From positions 1 to 5,301 of the forward strand of contig JASLSL010000003.1 in assembly GCA_030743445.1 (NCBI GenBank): 5,301 nt of DNA, written 5' to 3'. The notes under the pieces were generated by a model. The model saw only the letters and a program-made list of their open reading frames with translations. It searched no databases and had not been told where the DNA came from. The position numbers were made by a program, and so were the translations under genes. The stretch is from Alphaproteobacteria bacterium (GTDB taxonomy: Bacteria > Pseudomonadota > Alphaproteobacteria > UBA8366). Positions 1-5,301 of the stretch are shown piece by piece (position 1 is the stretch's first letter; every line of letters begins with the position of its first letter).

Positions 1-210
1 CACGTCGGTCCAGCTCGGCACGCGGCCTGGAACGAAGGACTGGTGGAACTCATCGGACGCCCCGTAGCCCACGGTTATCGCCAGGACGGCCCCCCACAGG
101 TACGGGCCTGCCGGCGCCCGGTACGACCTCAGCAGCCGGTATACCAGGGCCGCCATCACCGCAAACTCCACCGCGTGGGCCGTGGCCTGGCCGATGATGG
201 AGGAGACGGG
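1..210 (-). CDS. VanZ-family membrane protein, fragment (C-terminal end off window, N-terminus lost)
   Basis: Read on the minus strand in the frame whose codons begin at 210, 207 and so on, this stretch encodes a recognisable VanZ-like segment. It has a hydrophobic helix with the motif TAHAVEFAVMAALVYRLL (183-130), a second hydrophobic helix (LWGAVLAITVGYG), then ASDEFHQSFVPGR (60-22) and SWTDV at the edge. The D-E-FHQ-FVPGR-S-D pattern is the family hallmark. VanZ-like proteins are small multi-pass membrane proteins, best known from glycopeptide (teicoplanin) resistance; most have no known function. A usual copy starts with another membrane helix and a short Ser-rich linker. Here the frame stays open further upstream (to a stop at 414-412), but that part is only antisense to the TerB domain and has no hydrophobic helix. 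The homology therefore stops near 205-215 with no credible start. AGG, ATA, GTA and CCA codons appear in it, unlike the genes to the right. It is either a true gene remnant or foreign sequence joined during assembly. Confidence 0.7.
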
Positions 211-820
211 ACGTCCCGAGACCGCCGCCCGCTCGACACCCTTCGTCGTCGCCGTGGCCACCCTCGGCGCCAAGATGGCGAAGGCGGACGGCCCGGTGAA
301 CCGCGACGAAGTCGACGCCTTCAAGCACATCTTCCGCATCTCACCCAACCGGGTCCCGACGATCGCCCGCATCTTCAACCGGGCGACGCGCCAGAGCGGC
401 GGCTTCGAGCCCTACGCCAAACGGATCGCCAAGCTGTTCCGCCGCAGCCCGATGGTGCTCGAGGAACTGGTCTATTGCCTCGCCTATGTCGCCCGGGCGG
501 ACGGCACGCTTCATCATCGCGAGATCGTCTACCTTCGGTCGGTCGCCGATATCTTCGGTCTCGACGCCCGCGCCTTCGAGCGCGCGACGGCGATCCGGCC
601 GGTGCCCGAATGGGTCGATACCTATGACGTCCTCGGTGTCGGGCCCGAGGATTCGAAGGAGAGGGTCAAATCCGCCTACCGCCGGAAGGTGCGGCAGGCC
701 CACCCGGACAAGCTCTCCGGCAAGGGGCTGCCCGAGGATTCGATCAAGCGGGCCAACCGGCGGCTCGCCAAGATCAACGCCGCCTACGAGCGAATCCTAG
801 AAGACCGCGGCCTGAACTAA
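182..820 (+). CDS. TerB/J-domain (DjlA-like) co-chaperone, N-terminus missing
   Basis: A probable DnaK co-chaperone of the DjlA type. Residues about 20-138 form a TerB-like helical domain with two acidic KADG/RADG turns (34-37 and 105-108) followed by acidic residues. Residues about 147-208 form a C-terminal J-domain (YDVLGV, then the HPD motif at 174-176, then INAAYERI). HPD is the motif that stimulates DnaK ATPase. Alphaproteobacterial relatives usually have about 50-60 extra N-terminal residues rich in Gly/Ala (a membrane-anchor-like segment) before TerB. Here nothing of that kind is present: the TerB homology begins abruptly at about 236, and upstream sequence belongs to a VanZ fragment on the other strand. 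The start is therefore uncertain. GTG at 182 is given, with ATG at 194 and 197 as alternatives, and none has a clear ribosome binding site. An in-frame stop lies at 65-67. The ABC-F gene follows after 6 nt, suggesting cotranscription. Family assignment is secure; whether this copy is functional is not. Confidence 0.8.
   Translation: MAWPMMEETGRPETAARSTPFVVAVATLGAKMAKADGPVNRDEVDAFKHIFRISPNRVPTIARIFNRATRQSGGFEPYAKRIAKLFRRSPMVLEELVYCLAYVARADGTLHHREIVYLRSVADIFGLDARAFERATAIRPVPEWVDTYDVLGVGPEDSKERVKSAYRRKVRQAHPDKLSGKGLPEDSIKRANRRLAKINAAYERILEDRGLN
207..218. repeat. 12-bp perfect palindrome at the VanZ/TerB joint
   Basis: CGGGACGTCCCG reads the same on both strands. It sits exactly where the VanZ homology on the minus strand ends and just before the TerB homology on the plus strand begins. 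It may be a chance feature of GC-rich DNA, or mark a breakpoint. Confidence 0.4.
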
Positions 821-826
821 AGAAAG

Positions 827-2641
827 ATGTCCAGCGATCCACCGATACTGGCGTTGCGCGAGGCCCGGCTCGGCTTCGGCGGGGCGCCGCTGTTCGAGGG
901 CGTCGAGCTCAACCTGCATCCGGGCGACAAGACCTGCCTCATCGGGCGCAACGGGTCGGGCAAATCGACCTTGATGAAGGTGCTGTCGGGCGAGATCGAA
1001 CTGGATTCTGGCGAGCGCTTCCTGCAGCCCGGCACCCGCGTCGCCTACCTGCCACAGGAGACCGAGGCCGCGTCGGGCGAGACCGTGGCGGCATTCGTCT
1101 GCGCCGGCGGCGCCGAGACCCATCGCGCCGACGCCATGCTCGACCGGGTCGACCTCGACGGCGCCCGGACCATGGACTCGCTCTCGGGCGGCGAGGCGCG
1201 GCGGGCGTCCCTCGCCCGCACCCTTTCGCTCGATCCCGACGTGTTGCTGTTGGACGAGCCGACCAACCATCTCGACCTGCCGACCATCGAGTGGCTGGAA
1301 GCGGAGCTCGAACGGTTTCGCGGCGCCCTCCTGGTGGTCAGTCACGACCGCGCCTTCCTGCGCGCGATGTCGTCGAAGACGCTGTGGCTGGTCGGCGGCG
1401 CAACCCTGGCGCATGCCAAGGGTTATGCGGATTTCGATGCCTGGGCGGAGCAGGTCGCCGCGGCCGAGGACGCGGCGCTCAACCGCATCGAGCAGGCGAT
1501 CAAACGCGACGTGTGTTACATGGAGCGCGGCATCACCGCGAGGCGGCGGCGCAATCAGGGCCGGGTGAAAAGGCTCGCGGCGCTGAGGCACGAGCGCGGC
1601 GAGCGGCTCCGTGACGAACGCACCGCCGGGCTGGCGGCGCCGAAGCAGGAATATTCGAGCCGCATGGTGATCGAGGCGTTGGAGATCTCCAAATCGTTCG
1701 CCGGCCGCAAGATCGTCGACGGCTTCACGTCCCGCATCCTGCGCGGCGATCGGGTCGGGCTGATCGGCCCCAATGGTGCGGGCAAGACGACGCTGCTGAA
1801 CCTCTTGGTCGGCGAGTTGAAGCCGAATTCCGGGCGTGTCCGCATCGGCAAGACCGTCGAGCCCGCCCGCTTCGAGCAGGACCGGGCGAGCTTGAAGCCC
1901 AAGGAGACGCTCTGGCGCACCCTGGTCCCCGGCGGCGGCGACAGTCTGATGGTCCAAGGCCGGCAACGCCACGTGGTCGCCTATTTGAAGGATTTTCTCT
2001 TTGACGAACGCCAGGCGCGGGCACCGGTCGGCGCACTATCCGGCGGCGAGCGCAACCGGCTGATGCTGGCCGCGATGCTGGCCAAGCAATCCAACCTCCT
2101 GGTGCTCGACGAGCCGACCAATGATCTCGACATGGAAACCCTGGATGTGCTCGAGGAAATGCTCGCCGAGTACGAGGGCACCCTGCTGCTGGTCAGCCAC
2201 GACCGTGATTTCCTCGACCGTTCGGTGACCAGCATCGTGGAACTCGAAGGCGACGGAAGGGTGGTCGAATACGCCGGCGGCTATACGGATTATCTCGCCC
2301 AGCGCGGCGCGGCACCGGTGGCAGTGGACAGGCCCAAAGCCAAGACAAAGCCCGTACCGGCAAAACGTACGCGTACGCGTACACTTCGCCTGGCCTATAA
2401 GGAGCAGCGCGATCTCGAAGACCTGCCGGCGCGTCTCGAGGCATTGGCGGTGGAAATCGCCGGCCTGCAAGCGAAGATCGAGGACAGCGAACTCTTTGCC
2501 CGCGACCGCGCCGCCTTCGACGGCGCGGCGGCGCGGCTTGCCGCGGCGGAGTTCGAGAAATCCGCCGCCGAGGACCGCTGGCTCGAGATCGAACTCAAAC
2601 AGGAGCGGATCGAGCGGACGAAGACGGGTGGAATCGATTAG
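827..2641 (+). CDS. uup: ABC-F family ATPase, Uup group
   Basis: A 604-residue soluble protein with two ABC ATPase domains and no membrane segments. ABC-F proteins act on the ribosome rather than as transporters. Uup in E. coli is also linked to precise excision of transposons and to ribosome assembly or stalling. Domain 1: Walker A GRNGSGKST (40-48), signature LSGGE (119-123), Walker B with DEPTNHLD (143-150), switch SHD (172-174). The linker (about 205-275) is charged and helical, with the basic run ARRRRNQGRVKR (238-249) expected of the P-site tRNA interaction arm. Domain 2: GPNGAGKTT (314-322), LSGGE (404-408), DEPTNDLD (428-435), SHD (457-459). A Lys/Arg/Pro-rich hinge (about 502-518) leads to a C-terminal coiled coil (about 520-600), which is typical of Uup and in E. 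coli binds DNA. All catalytic motifs are intact. The ATG at 827 follows the upstream stop by 6 nt; the purine-rich AGAAAG before it is too close to be a good ribosome binding site, so translational coupling is likely. Confidence 0.93.
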   Translation: MSSDPPILALREARLGFGGAPLFEGVELNLHPGDKTCLIGRNGSGKSTLMKVLSGEIELDSGERFLQPGTRVAYLPQETEAASGETVAAFVCAGGAETHRADAMLDRVDLDGARTMDSLSGGEARRASLARTLSLDPDVLLLDEPTNHLDLPTIEWLEAELERFRGALLVVSHDRAFLRAMSSKTLWLVGGATLAHAKGYADFDAWAEQVAAAEDAALNRIEQAIKRDVCYMERGITARRRRNQGRVKRLAALRHERGERLRDERTAGLAAPKQEYSSRMVIEALEISKSFAGRKIVDGFTSRILRGDRVGLIGPNGAGKTTLLNLLVGELKPNSGRVRIGKTVEPARFEQDRASLKPKETLWRTLVPGGGDSLMVQGRQRHVVAYLKDFLFDERQARAPVGALSGGERNRLMLAAMLAKQSNLLVLDEPTNDLDMETLDVLEEMLAEYEGTLLLVSHDRDFLDRSVTSIVELEGDGRVVEYAGGYTDYLAQRGAAPVAVDRPKAKTKPVPAKRTRTRTLRLAYKEQRDLEDLPARLEALAVEIAGLQAKIEDSELFARDRAAFDGAAARLAAAEFEKSAAEDRWLEIELKQERIERTKTGGID

Positions 2642-2650
2642 ACTGGCGCC

Positions 2651-3310
2651 ATGATCGAGCGCCCGTCCCCCAACTGCGGACCCCGACCCCGAGATGCGGC
2701 CGTCGACATGCTGGTGCTGCACTATACCGGCATGGATTCGGCCGCCGCCGCCCTGGCGCACCTGACCGAGGAGGGAACCAAGGTCAGCGCCCACTACATG
2801 GTCGACGAGGCGGGCGAGATTTACCACCTGGTCGACGAGGACATGCGCGCCTGGCACGCGGGCGAGGCCTTTTGGCGCGGCCATACGGACATCAACGACC
2901 GCTCGATCGGCATCGAGATCGTCAATCCGGGCCACGAATTCGGCTACCGGCGATTTCCGGAGGCCCAGATGGCGTCCCTGCTGGACCTCATGGACGAGGT
3001 TCTGGCGCGCCATCCGATCCCACCGCGCAACACGGTCGGCCATTCCGACATCGCACCCGAGCGAAAGCGGGATCCGGGCGAGCTGTTCGACTGGCGACGC
3101 TTGGCCGCGGAGGGAATCGGGCTCTGGCCCGCCCCCCGTGGCGCGGAAATCGACATGATGCCGATCATGCTCGCCGCCTTCGGTTACGATCCCGGCGCCG
3201 AGGGCGTGATAACCGCCTTCCAACGCCACTTTCGCCCGGATCGGATTACCGGCGAGGCGGACTTGGAGACCGTGTCGCTTTTAAATGGTTTGATTGAATT
3301 GATTGAGTAA
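2651..3310 (+). CDS. N-acetylmuramoyl-L-alanine amidase (Amidase_2 fold, AmpD/AmiD type) with C-terminal PG-binding-like domain
   Basis: A zinc amidase that cuts the bond between N-acetylmuramic acid and L-alanine in peptidoglycan or its turnover products. Residues about 15-150 are the Amidase_2 domain. By comparison with AmpD, the zinc ligands are H24 (LHYT), H131 (GHSDIAP) and D141 (KRDPG), and the catalytic residues are E89 (IGIEI) and K139. SAHYMVDE (46-53) and WHAG (68-71) are further family motifs. Residues about 165-219 resemble a small peptidoglycan-binding domain of three helices (PIMLAAFGYD, then VITAFQRHFRPD), as in AmiD. E. coli AmiD is an outer-membrane lipoprotein, but this protein has no signal peptide or lipobox, so from sequence it looks cytoplasmic, like AmpD. 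The ATG at 2651 is 9 nt after the uup stop with no strong ribosome binding site. Its last codons carry the likely -35 element of rnpB. Activity is well supported; whether it recycles cytoplasmic anhydro-muropeptides or is exported by another route is open. Confidence 0.92.
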   Translation: MIERPSPNCGPRPRDAAVDMLVLHYTGMDSAAAALAHLTEEGTKVSAHYMVDEAGEIYHLVDEDMRAWHAGEAFWRGHTDINDRSIGIEIVNPGHEFGYRRFPEAQMASLLDLMDEVLARHPIPPRNTVGHSDIAPERKRDPGELFDWRRLAAEGIGLWPAPRGAEIDMMPIMLAAFGYDPGAEGVITAFQRHFRPDRITGEADLETVSLLNGLIELIE

Positions 3311-3327
3311 TCGTCAACGATTATTAT
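3299..3327 (+). promoter_or_regulatory. Likely sigma-70-type promoter of rnpB
   Basis: TTGATT (3299-3304) and TATTAT (3322-3327) are separated by exactly 17 nt and end 7 nt before the predicted 5' end of RNase P RNA at 3335. The -35 element lies inside the last codons of the amidase gene (stop 3308-3310). A strong dedicated promoter is expected for this abundant RNA. TTGATTGA occurs twice in a row (3290-3297 and 3299-3306), encoding the LIELIE end of the amidase, so an alternative -35 placement exists but with worse spacing. Confidence 0.65.
3308..3323. promoter_or_regulatory. Perfect dyad inside the rnpB promoter (possible operator)
   Basis: TAATCGTCAACGATTA is a 7-bp perfect inverted repeat with a 2-nt centre. 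It fills most of the spacer between the proposed -35 and -10 elements and touches the first bases of the -10. A 2-nt loop is too tight for a good RNA hairpin and no T-run follows, so it is not a convincing terminator for the amidase unit. A dimeric repressor site is possible, though chance cannot be excluded. Confidence 0.3.
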
Positions 3328-3334
3328 ATTACTT

Positions 3335-3729
<395 letters not shown>

Positions 3730-3782
3730 AACTCAGCGAATTGAAAGATCGGCGCGCAAGGGTGCCCACGGGCCCTGAATTT

Positions 3783-3813
3783 CCCACGCCCAATTTCGCC
3801 CAAATCTGACCCA
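3783..3813 (-). promoter_or_regulatory. Upstream CCCA array, candidate second MraZ operator
   Basis: CCCA occurs at 3783, 3789, 3799 and 3810. The last three are spaced 10 and 11 bp, the same phasing as the array at the mraZ promoter. On the minus strand these read TGGG, the core of the known MraZ box (TGGGN repeats with 5-nt spacers). No good promoter is apparent at this array, so its role is uncertain. Confidence 0.4.
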
Positions 3814-3818
3814 ACAAA

Positions 3819-3844
3819 GAACATAGTTCGAACATAAAACGAAC
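3819..3844 (+). promoter_or_regulatory. Three GAAC repeats at 11-bp period, candidate tandem LexA (SOS) boxes
   Basis: GAAC occurs at 3819-3822, 3830-3833 and 3841-3844, each separated by 7 nt, giving two overlapping copies of GAAC-N7-GAAC. This direct repeat is the established LexA binding motif of Alphaproteobacteria. The spacers are ATAGTTC and ATAAAAC, partly AT-rich as usual for such boxes. A GTTCGAAC palindrome (3826-3833) lies inside. The gene controlled is not clear: the nearest protein gene downstream is mraZ, about 295 nt away. Confidence 0.5.
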
Positions 3845-3983
3845 GTGTTTCATGGTCATGCTGAAAACCGGGTCGGGGAAACACAAAACCTAGTGTTTAG
3901 AAATTAATACAACACGAGACTTTGTAATTCTGACAAGAACATGTAATAAGCTATTTTTTTCATCGTTTTATTACTTGTTTCCA

Positions 3984-4011
3984 TTGACTTACCATAAAAA
4001 CCCATGCTATC
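3984..4011 (+). promoter_or_regulatory. Likely promoter of mraZ and the dcw cluster
   Basis: TTGACT (3984-3989) is a good -35 element. GCTATC (4006-4011), 16 nt later, fits the looser alphaproteobacterial -10 (GCTA-type); CTATCC with a 17-nt spacer is the equivalent alternative. Transcription would start near 4018, giving a leader of about 120 nt before mraZ. The -10 lies between the first two CCCA boxes, so bound MraZ would block RNA polymerase. Confidence 0.5.
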
Positions 4012-4035
4012 CCAGAACGTCCCACGGAGAGCCCA
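4001..4035 (-). promoter_or_regulatory. MraZ box array at the mraZ promoter
   Basis: CCCA occurs at 4001, 4011, 4021 and 4032, spaced 10, 10 and 11 bp (TGGG on the minus strand). MraZ is known to bind several TGGGN repeats separated by 5 nt upstream of its own gene and to repress the cluster. Four phased copies just upstream of mraZ, overlapping the likely -10 and start site, fit this autoregulatory operator well. Confidence 0.7.
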
Positions 4036-4139
4036 TAATTCCACATTCTCGATTTCGGCTCGGTGTGCGGGCTGAATCGGCGCGCAGGAGACCGAGACGG
4101 CGCCGGTTCGCGGGGTAATGAAAGTCGGCAGGGGTGGAG

Positions 4140-4598
4140 ATGGCGTTGTTCGCCGGAACATACGAAAACCGGATCGACCGCAAGGGACGCGTGTCGTTGC
4201 CGGCCGATTTCCGCTCGGAACTACCGGCCGACGGCAACCGGGTAATTTACATCTATCGTTCGCCCAAGGCCCAGGCGCTCGAAGCCTGCGACCGGGTCTT
4301 CATGCAACGCCTCGCCGACAGCCTCGAGCAGTACGACCTGTTCTCCGACGAGGAGGACGACCTCGGTTCGACCATCGTCGCCGACGCCCGCAAGGTCTCG
4401 ATCGACGGCGAGGGCCGCATCGTCGTCCCGCCCGAATTCGTCAGCTTCGCCGATATCGGCGAGCGCGTGACCTTTGTCGGCCGCGGCTCGCGCTTCCAGC
4501 TCTGGAAGCCCGAGGATTTCGAGAAACACGCGGCCGCCGCCCGCAACAGCGCCAAGGGCCGCACCATACGCCTGGTGCCGCCGGAGTCGAAGGAATGA
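4140..4598 (+). CDS. mraZ: MraZ transcriptional regulator of the division/cell wall cluster
   Basis: A 152-residue DNA-binding protein with two copies of the MraZ (AbrB/SpoVT-like swapped hairpin) domain. The paired signature motifs are DRKGRVSLP (13-21) and DGEGRIVVP (89-97), with the conserved D, G-R and P in both. MraZ forms a ring-like oligomer, binds repeated TGGGN boxes and represses its own operon, which in bacteria usually continues rsmH-ftsL-ftsI-mur genes. The ATG at 4140 is chosen over the in-frame GTG at 4134: AGGGG (4130-4134) lies 5 nt before the ATG, and relatives commonly begin MALF. The GTG would overlap that ribosome binding site. An acidic stretch (DEEDD, 70-74) lies between the two halves. 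The stop overlaps the rsmH start (ATGA at 4595-4598), indicating translational coupling. Four phased CCCA boxes upstream predict autorepression. Length is normal for the family. Confidence 0.95.
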   Translation: MALFAGTYENRIDRKGRVSLPADFRSELPADGNRVIYIYRSPKAQALEACDRVFMQRLADSLEQYDLFSDEEDDLGSTIVADARKVSIDGEGRIVVPPEFVSFADIGERVTFVGRGSRFQLWKPEDFEKHAAAARNSAKGRTIRLVPPESKE

Positions 4599-5301
4599 CC
4601 GCGGCTCCCGAAACCTCTCCGCACACCCCGGTGATGCTGGTCGAGGTGCTGACGGCACTGGCGCCGGCCGACGGCCGCACCTATCTCGACGGCACCTTCG
4701 GGGCTGGCGGATATGCCCGCGCGATCCTGGAGGCCGCCGACGCGACGCTCTGGGCGATCGACCGCGACCGAGAGGCGGTCGACCGCGGCAAGGCGCTCGA
4801 GGCCGAGTATGCCGGCCGCCTCACGGTGCTCGAGGGCCGTTTCTCCGAGATGGTCGACCTGCTCGCCGCCCACGGGGTCTCGACGGTCGACGGCGTGGTG
4901 CTCGATCTCGGCGTTTCCTCGCCGCAGCTCGACGACGCCGCCCGCGGTTTCTCGTTCCGCTTCGACGGGCCGCTCGACATGCGAATGGAGCGGACCGGCC
5001 CGAGTGCGGCCGACGTGGTCAACAACATGGACGAAGCCGCCCTCGCCGATCTGATTCGCACCCTCGGCGAGGAGCGCCATGCCAAACGCGTCGCTCGCGC
5101 CATCGTCGACGCCCGCCGCGAGGCGCCGGTCACCCGCACCCTGCAGCTCGCCGATATCGTGCGCGATGCGGTGCCCAAGGGCGCCGGGCGCATCGACCCC
5201 GCGACCCGCACCTTCATGGCGCTCCGGCTCCACGTGAACGACGAACTCGGCGAGCTGGAGCGCGGACTCGCCGCGGCCGAGCAATTGCTGGCGCCCGGCG
5301 G
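4595..5301 (+). CDS. rsmH: 16S rRNA (cytosine1402-N4)-methyltransferase RsmH (MraW), 3' end off window
   Basis: A SAM-dependent methyltransferase that adds the N4 methyl group to C1402 in the decoding centre of 16S rRNA. The window holds the first 235 codons of a protein usually around 300-330 residues. HTPVMLVEVL (10-19) is the standard family opening. DGTFGAGGYARAIL (32-45) is SAM motif I, and AIDRDREAV (54-62) follows as motif II. DLGVSSPQLDDAARGFSF (104-121) is the characteristic RsmH block. GPLDMRM (125-131), GEERHAKRVARAI (158-170) and TRTFMALRLHVNDEL (204-218) are later conserved blocks, so the reading frame is intact to the edge. The start overlaps the mraZ stop by 4 nt (ATGA), and GAAGGA just before it can serve as ribosome binding site. 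It is expected to be followed by ftsL and ftsI in the dcw cluster. Confidence 0.96.
   Translation, partial: MTAAPETSPHTPVMLVEVLTALAPADGRTYLDGTFGAGGYARAILEAADATLWAIDRDREAVDRGKALEAEYAGRLTVLEGRFSEMVDLLAAHGVSTVDGVVLDLGVSSPQLDDAARGFSFRFDGPLDMRMERTGPSAADVVNNMDEAALADLIRTLGEERHAKRVARAIVDARREAPVTRTLQLADIVRDAVPKGAGRIDPATRTFMALRLHVNDELGELERGLAAAEQLLAPG

Larger units (their letters stand above)
3732..4139. other. rnpB-mraZ regulatory spacer, no supported protein gene
   Basis: About 400 nt without a credible coding region. From about 3815 to 4000 it is markedly AT-rich (roughly 25% GC in 3901-3960, against very GC-rich genes on both sides), while 4063-4133 returns to high GC. It contains two CCCA arrays, a triple GAAC repeat, a likely mraZ promoter, and an 11-bp direct repeat at each side (3748-3758 and 4076-4086). 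No convincing rho-independent terminator was found after rnpB. The best candidate, AGGG/CCCT at 3759-3776 followed by GAATTT, has only 4-5 pairs. A T7 run at 3954-3960 is not preceded by a good hairpin. Confidence 0.7.

Noticed and set aside
797..1972. 391-residue minus-strand open frame antisense to uup
   Set aside because: The plus-strand frame carries all ABC-F motifs intact; the antisense frame is a by-product of high GC.
2036..3229. 397-residue minus-strand open frame across the uup end and the amidase
   Set aside because: It crosses two well-supported plus-strand genes and shows no domain of its own.
3852..3893. 13-codon plus-strand reading frame just after the triple GAAC repeat
   Set aside because: Very short, no ribosome binding site, no similarity recognised; position after possible LexA boxes alone is not evidence.
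3880..3900. AAACAC...GTGTTT hairpin as a terminator
   Set aside because: Only six weak pairs and no following T-run.
3904..4161. Minus-strand open frame ending in an AT-rich tail (MKKIAYYMFLSEL...)
   Set aside because: It runs through the mraZ start, mraZ promoter and MraZ boxes, has no ribosome binding site at its internal ATGs, and no domain. The last 33 codons starting at 4005 could in principle be a small peptide gene but nothing supports it.
4253..5284. 343-residue minus-strand open frame across mraZ and rsmH
   Set aside because: Antisense to two clearly conserved genes; composition is typical of GC-rich shadow frames.

Overview
The window looks like a stretch of chromosome from a high-GC alphaproteobacterium, most like Rhodospirillales. 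This rests on protein style (TerB/J-domain protein, Uup-type ABC-F ATPase, MraZ beginning MALF), the alphaproteobacterial class A RNase P RNA, and the mraZ-rsmH start of the division and cell wall (dcw) cluster. Coding parts are visibly GC-rich. The rnpB-mraZ spacer is the exception, falling to about 25% GC in 3901-3960.

Layout. (1) 1 to about 210, minus strand: a piece of a VanZ-family membrane protein that runs off the left edge and has lost its N-terminal part. (2) 182-820, plus: a TerB + J-domain protein (DjlA-like) whose usual N-terminus is missing. The two broken homologies meet head to head near 205-236, so this is a rearrangement joint or an assembly chimera. (3) 827-2641, plus: an ABC-F ATPase (Uup group). 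(4) 2651-3310, plus: an AmpD/AmiD-type N-acetylmuramoyl-L-alanine amidase with a C-terminal peptidoglycan-binding-like domain. Genes 2 to 4 are 6 and 9 nt apart and probably form one transcription unit. (5) 3335-3729: RNase P RNA (rnpB), with a good promoter inside and just after the amidase stop. (6) 3732-4139: a long, partly AT-rich regulatory spacer. (7) 4140-4598: mraZ, overlapping by 4 nt (8) rsmH, which runs off the right edge.

Working together: the amidase trims or recycles peptidoglycan, and mraZ-rsmH open the cluster that builds septal wall and divisome. ABC-F and rnpB serve translation and tRNA maturation.

The most interesting part is the rnpB-mraZ spacer. It holds a four-copy CCCA array (MraZ boxes, read on the minus strand) over the likely mraZ promoter. 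About 210 bp upstream lies a second, similarly phased CCCA array. Immediately after that come three GAAC tetramers spaced exactly 11 bp apart, which matches the alphaproteobacterial LexA (SOS) box GAAC-N7-GAAC twice over. If real, this would link DNA-damage signalling and MraZ autoregulation ahead of the division cluster. I saw no CRISPR array, tRNA, insertion sequence or new multi-gene system.
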